Shown here: positions 61,865 to 64,000 of the stretch, piece by piece
Layout: the number at the start of each line of letters is the position of its first letter
Numbering within the stretch: position 1 is the first letter of the stretch
Assembly (NCBI RefSeq): GCF_000276665.1
Contig: NW_004955501.1
Location: forward strand, 6,638,310 to 6,702,309
Reading direction: 5' to 3'
Origin: Chinchilla lanigera
Lineage: Eukaryota; Chordata; Mammalia; Rodentia; Chinchillidae
Length of the DNA: 64,000 bases
Program-made: the position numbers and the translations under genes
The notes under the pieces: model-generated
Told to the model about the DNA's origin: nothing
The model's input: the letters and a program-made list of their open reading frames with translations, nothing else
Database searches by the model: none

Positions 61865-62470
61865 TCTGTGCAGTCGCTCAGCACTGGTGTTGGTTGCAGG
61901 CTCCATGGATCATGTCTGCTAGAAAAGCCTGAAGAGAAGTCAGTGCAGCTGGGTGCTGCACACTTATTGACAAGGATGAAGTCATACTCAAAAAAGATGC
62001 AGCTAAGCTTGGGGACACTTCTTACCCCACATATTCTGCAGATATTGCACTCTGTTTTTGTGATGCTTTCCTGCTTCTGGACATGAACACTCCCCTTTTC
62101 ATAACCCAACTTCATTCGAGTTCTGCTGCGGTGGGCAGTTGAGTTCCAGAGAATATACTGTGAATGGTGGTAACTGTTAAATCTGATGTGAATGGACAGG
62201 GAAGGAAGAGGTAATGTCAGTCTTCAACACTTCTATGTGGTGGTGGAAATGGAGGATCACAAGTACTTTAAGTACTTAGAAGGGGATCTCAAGCAGCCAC
62301 TTCTCTGATGGGATGGATTAATCAGTAGAAATTTTGTGTATGAGAGACAACTGACTAGTCACATGTATTATGAAGTGTTAGGTTTATAAGAGATGAGATG
62401 AAACAAGAAGTAAGAGTACAAAATTAGATGCTCAGAAATGGAGTCAGACTTTAAGAATAACCTTAATATT
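61865..62470. other. Unique sequence, no gene seen
   Basis: Open frames up to 107 codons, none with a recognised domain. Confidence 0.4.
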
Positions 62471-62487
62471 TTGTAAGAATAAATTCT

Positions 62488-62591
62488 GGGGGCTGGGGAT
62501 TTAGCTCAGCGGCAAAGCGCCTGCCTGGCAAGCGCAAGGTCGTGAGTTCAGTTCCCGGTACCGGAGAAAAACCAAAACCAAAAAAAAAAAG
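62488..62591 (+). mobile_element. ID-like SINE, near-consensus
   Basis: 'ggggctggggatttagctca', 'gcggcaaagcgcctgcctgg', 'caagcgcaaggtcgtgagtt' and 'cagttcccggtaccggagaa', then an A-rich tail with AACC units. Box A (tagctcagcgg) and box B-like (gagttcagttccc) of a tRNA-type promoter are visible. Target duplication gaataaattct at 62,477-62,487 and 62,592-62,602. Confidence 0.95.
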
Positions 62592-62602
62592 GAATAAATT
62601 CT

Positions 62603-62675
62603 TTTTTTTTTTTTTTAGTGCTGGGGATTGAACTCAGGACCTCGGGCATGCTAGGCAAAGGGCTATACCATGAAG
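62603..62675 (-). mobile_element. ID-like SINE, partial
   Basis: T-run, then 'agtgctggggattgaactca', 'acctcgggcatgctaggcaa' and 'ctataccatgaagctat', the complement of a different and older ID variant. It is cut by the adjoining B1. Confidence 0.8.
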
Positions 62676-62812
62676 CTATAATCCCAGCACTTGGGAGCCT
62701 GAGACAGGAGGATGTCTGTGAGTTTGAGGCCAGCCTGGGCTACATAATTGAGTTCAAGGCCAGCCTAAACTACACAGTGAGACCAATCTCAAAACAAAAA
62801 CAAACAAAGAAT
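62676..62812 (+). mobile_element. B1-like SINE lacking its head
   Basis: Begins inside the element at 'ataatcccagcacttggga', then 'gcctgagacaggaggatgtc', 'aggccagcctgggctacata' and 'aaggccagcctaaactacac', then an A-rich tail of CAAA units. Confidence 0.9.
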
Positions 62813-62814
62813 CA

Positions 62815-63385
62815 ATTATTTATAGTGTCTACTCTCTTTATAATCACCATTTTGGTCACCACATAGTGTTCTAGCAATTAGAAGTAAATAATTTACTTAA
62901 CTATTTTCCCACTAAAGACTCACATTGTGCTTTTTTTGTCATTAGAAAATGTGCTACAGAAAACATTTCCCAACACAGTATGTTCTTCCTGCTCCTCTAT
63001 ATGTCCTACCCTACTTCAAGGGGGAGCAGAGTGTTGTCCAGTGACTTCAATTCCAAGAGCAGTGCCTGGCACAGAGTAGGTGCCTGACAGTGCTGTATGG
63101 TATCTTCTTAACGGGTGGAGTTTTCATCATATTTTAAATTCCTTCTCAGGATAGATTCCCAGGTGTCCAAGCGCTTGGAGTACTCTTGTTCAAATATTTC
63201 CTTTACCCAGAAGAGCAAGTTTGCATGCATAGTTTTCCTCAGTGTAACAGACCTGACAGAAGCAGTTATCAACCAAACTTCTTTTTAGCTTTCTTCTCTG
63301 AGAAGAAATAAGGAACCAAATTTGAGTGGAGCTAACTGTATTAGAAACTGGACAGGGAAAGGTAGAGCGTTAGCATTTCCTGTCA
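62815..63385. other. Mostly unique sequence, short MIR/L2-like tail
   Basis: 'agagcagtgcctggcacaga' with 'gtaggtgcctgacagtgctg' at about 63,055-63,095 is the shared 3' tail of MIR or L2. Nothing else is recognised. Confidence 0.5.
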
Positions 63386-63389
63386 CCTT

Positions 63390-63595
63390 CTGCATAGCAG
63401 GCACCCTGTACAGCGCAATATTCACATCATCTAGTGTCATCATTGAAACCCCCAGGAAACAGGTGCAATTGTGGCTGTATCAGTGGACATCCAAGCTTCT
63501 GGGAGATCATGCAGTTTGCTCAATACCAATGTCACCCAGCTGGCTAATGGTGGTGCCAGGATTTAAGTGAAAATCAAATGACTGACTTCAAAGCT
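63390..63595 (-). repeat. MIR SINE
   Basis: 'ctgtacagcgcaatattcac', 'cagtttgctcaataccaatg', 'tcacccagctggctaatggt' and 'ggtgccaggatttaagtga' match the complement of MIR from middle to head. Confidence 0.7.
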
Positions 63596-63599
63596 CATG

Positions 63600-64000
63600 A
63601 AAACTTCTAATTCCAGTCCACGTCCATCCAGGTTTTCAGCCTGAGGTCATGATGTTAAAACCCCAAGCAACACCTTGAGGTGCTTGTTCAAGGGGGGTTG
63701 TCTTTGTGGGCTGCTGATCTGTTCTATAGGAATTTGGAGCTCTGTGTTATCATGATCTTTTCCCTTTTCAAAAATTATTAGGGAAGAAGCAGCGTCTTTC
63801 CTTGGGCTCATGAGATAGTCTGTCTTTACTATTTGATTCAGTTCCGAGCCTTGAGATACACTAACACTAGGTCAGTGCTAACAGTTAACAGTACACCAAC
63901 AGTTTGGGAGATTCCAAGGGTGTCACTCTGCCGACACTCTGTGCTTTAGGGATGCTGCGGAGGGGCTCAGCTTAGATGTCAGTGACAGTCTTACTGTGAG
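63600..64000. other. Unique sequence, no gene seen
   Basis: Window end. No repeat or coding region recognised. Confidence 0.4.

Noticed and set aside
62488..62591. tRNA gene, because boxes A and B are visible
   Set aside because: The cloverleaf is incomplete, and the unit is followed by an A-rich tail and flanked by a target duplication, so it is an ID-type SINE.

Overview
This window reads as nuclear DNA from a placental mammal, most probably a rodent. It is AT-rich and intron-poor. It is dense in decayed L1, L2, MIR, MLT1/MaLR and ERV-type repeats, and has many copies of two rodent-type SINEs. One is a B1/Alu-like 7SL-derived SINE whose right part carries two 'ggccagcctg' blocks. The other is an ID-like tRNA-derived SINE that ends in a 'cggtaccgg' motif and a tail of T- or A-rich (AACC)-type sequence. 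I cannot name the species from the sequence alone.

I found no intact protein-coding gene, no convincing exon and no functional RNA gene. The one cellular gene trace is a degraded copy of ZFP42 (REX1), a YY1-family zinc-finger gene, on the + strand at about 37.91-39.43 kb. It has lost its start codon, carries a frameshift, an in-frame stop and an internal deletion, and has one zinc-ligand substitution. Most long open frames elsewhere fall inside repeats or simple-sequence tracts.

Layout: 0-13.8 kb holds a minus-strand L1 fragment (1.87-3.48 kb), MIR and L2 relics, SINEs, a solo LTR candidate (9.97-10.46 kb) and mostly unique sequence. From 13.8 to 20.5 kb is a nearly full-length but decayed minus-strand L1. 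It runs from its 3' side through reverse transcriptase, endonuclease and ORF1 coiled-coil regions to a GC-richer 5' region, and is interrupted by three B1 SINEs, a MaLR LTR and an unidentified 0.5-kb insert. From 20.5 to 36 kb are MIR, MaLR and L1 relics, a (TTCC)n tract and an assembly gap at 35,777-35,876 flanked by an 85-bp duplication. From 36.5 to 42.4 kb come a MaLR element with internal sequence, the ZFP42 pseudogene, an MLT1-like LTR, another L1 and several SINEs. From 42.4 to 64 kb is mainly unique sequence with MIR, L2 and MLT1/MLT2-like LTRs, an L1 split by an ERV LTR (54.4-55.0 kb), and a stack of SINEs at 62.5-62.8 kb.

There is no operon-like or pathway organisation. The window looks like a gene-poor intergenic or intronic stretch whose history is serial retrotransposition. 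I did not see a convincing undescribed system. The most useful leads are the ZFP42 copy, the unidentified insert inside the L1, the MaLR element with a residual open frame, and the assembly artefact around the gap. All repeat family names come from recalled consensus patterns and not from a database search.
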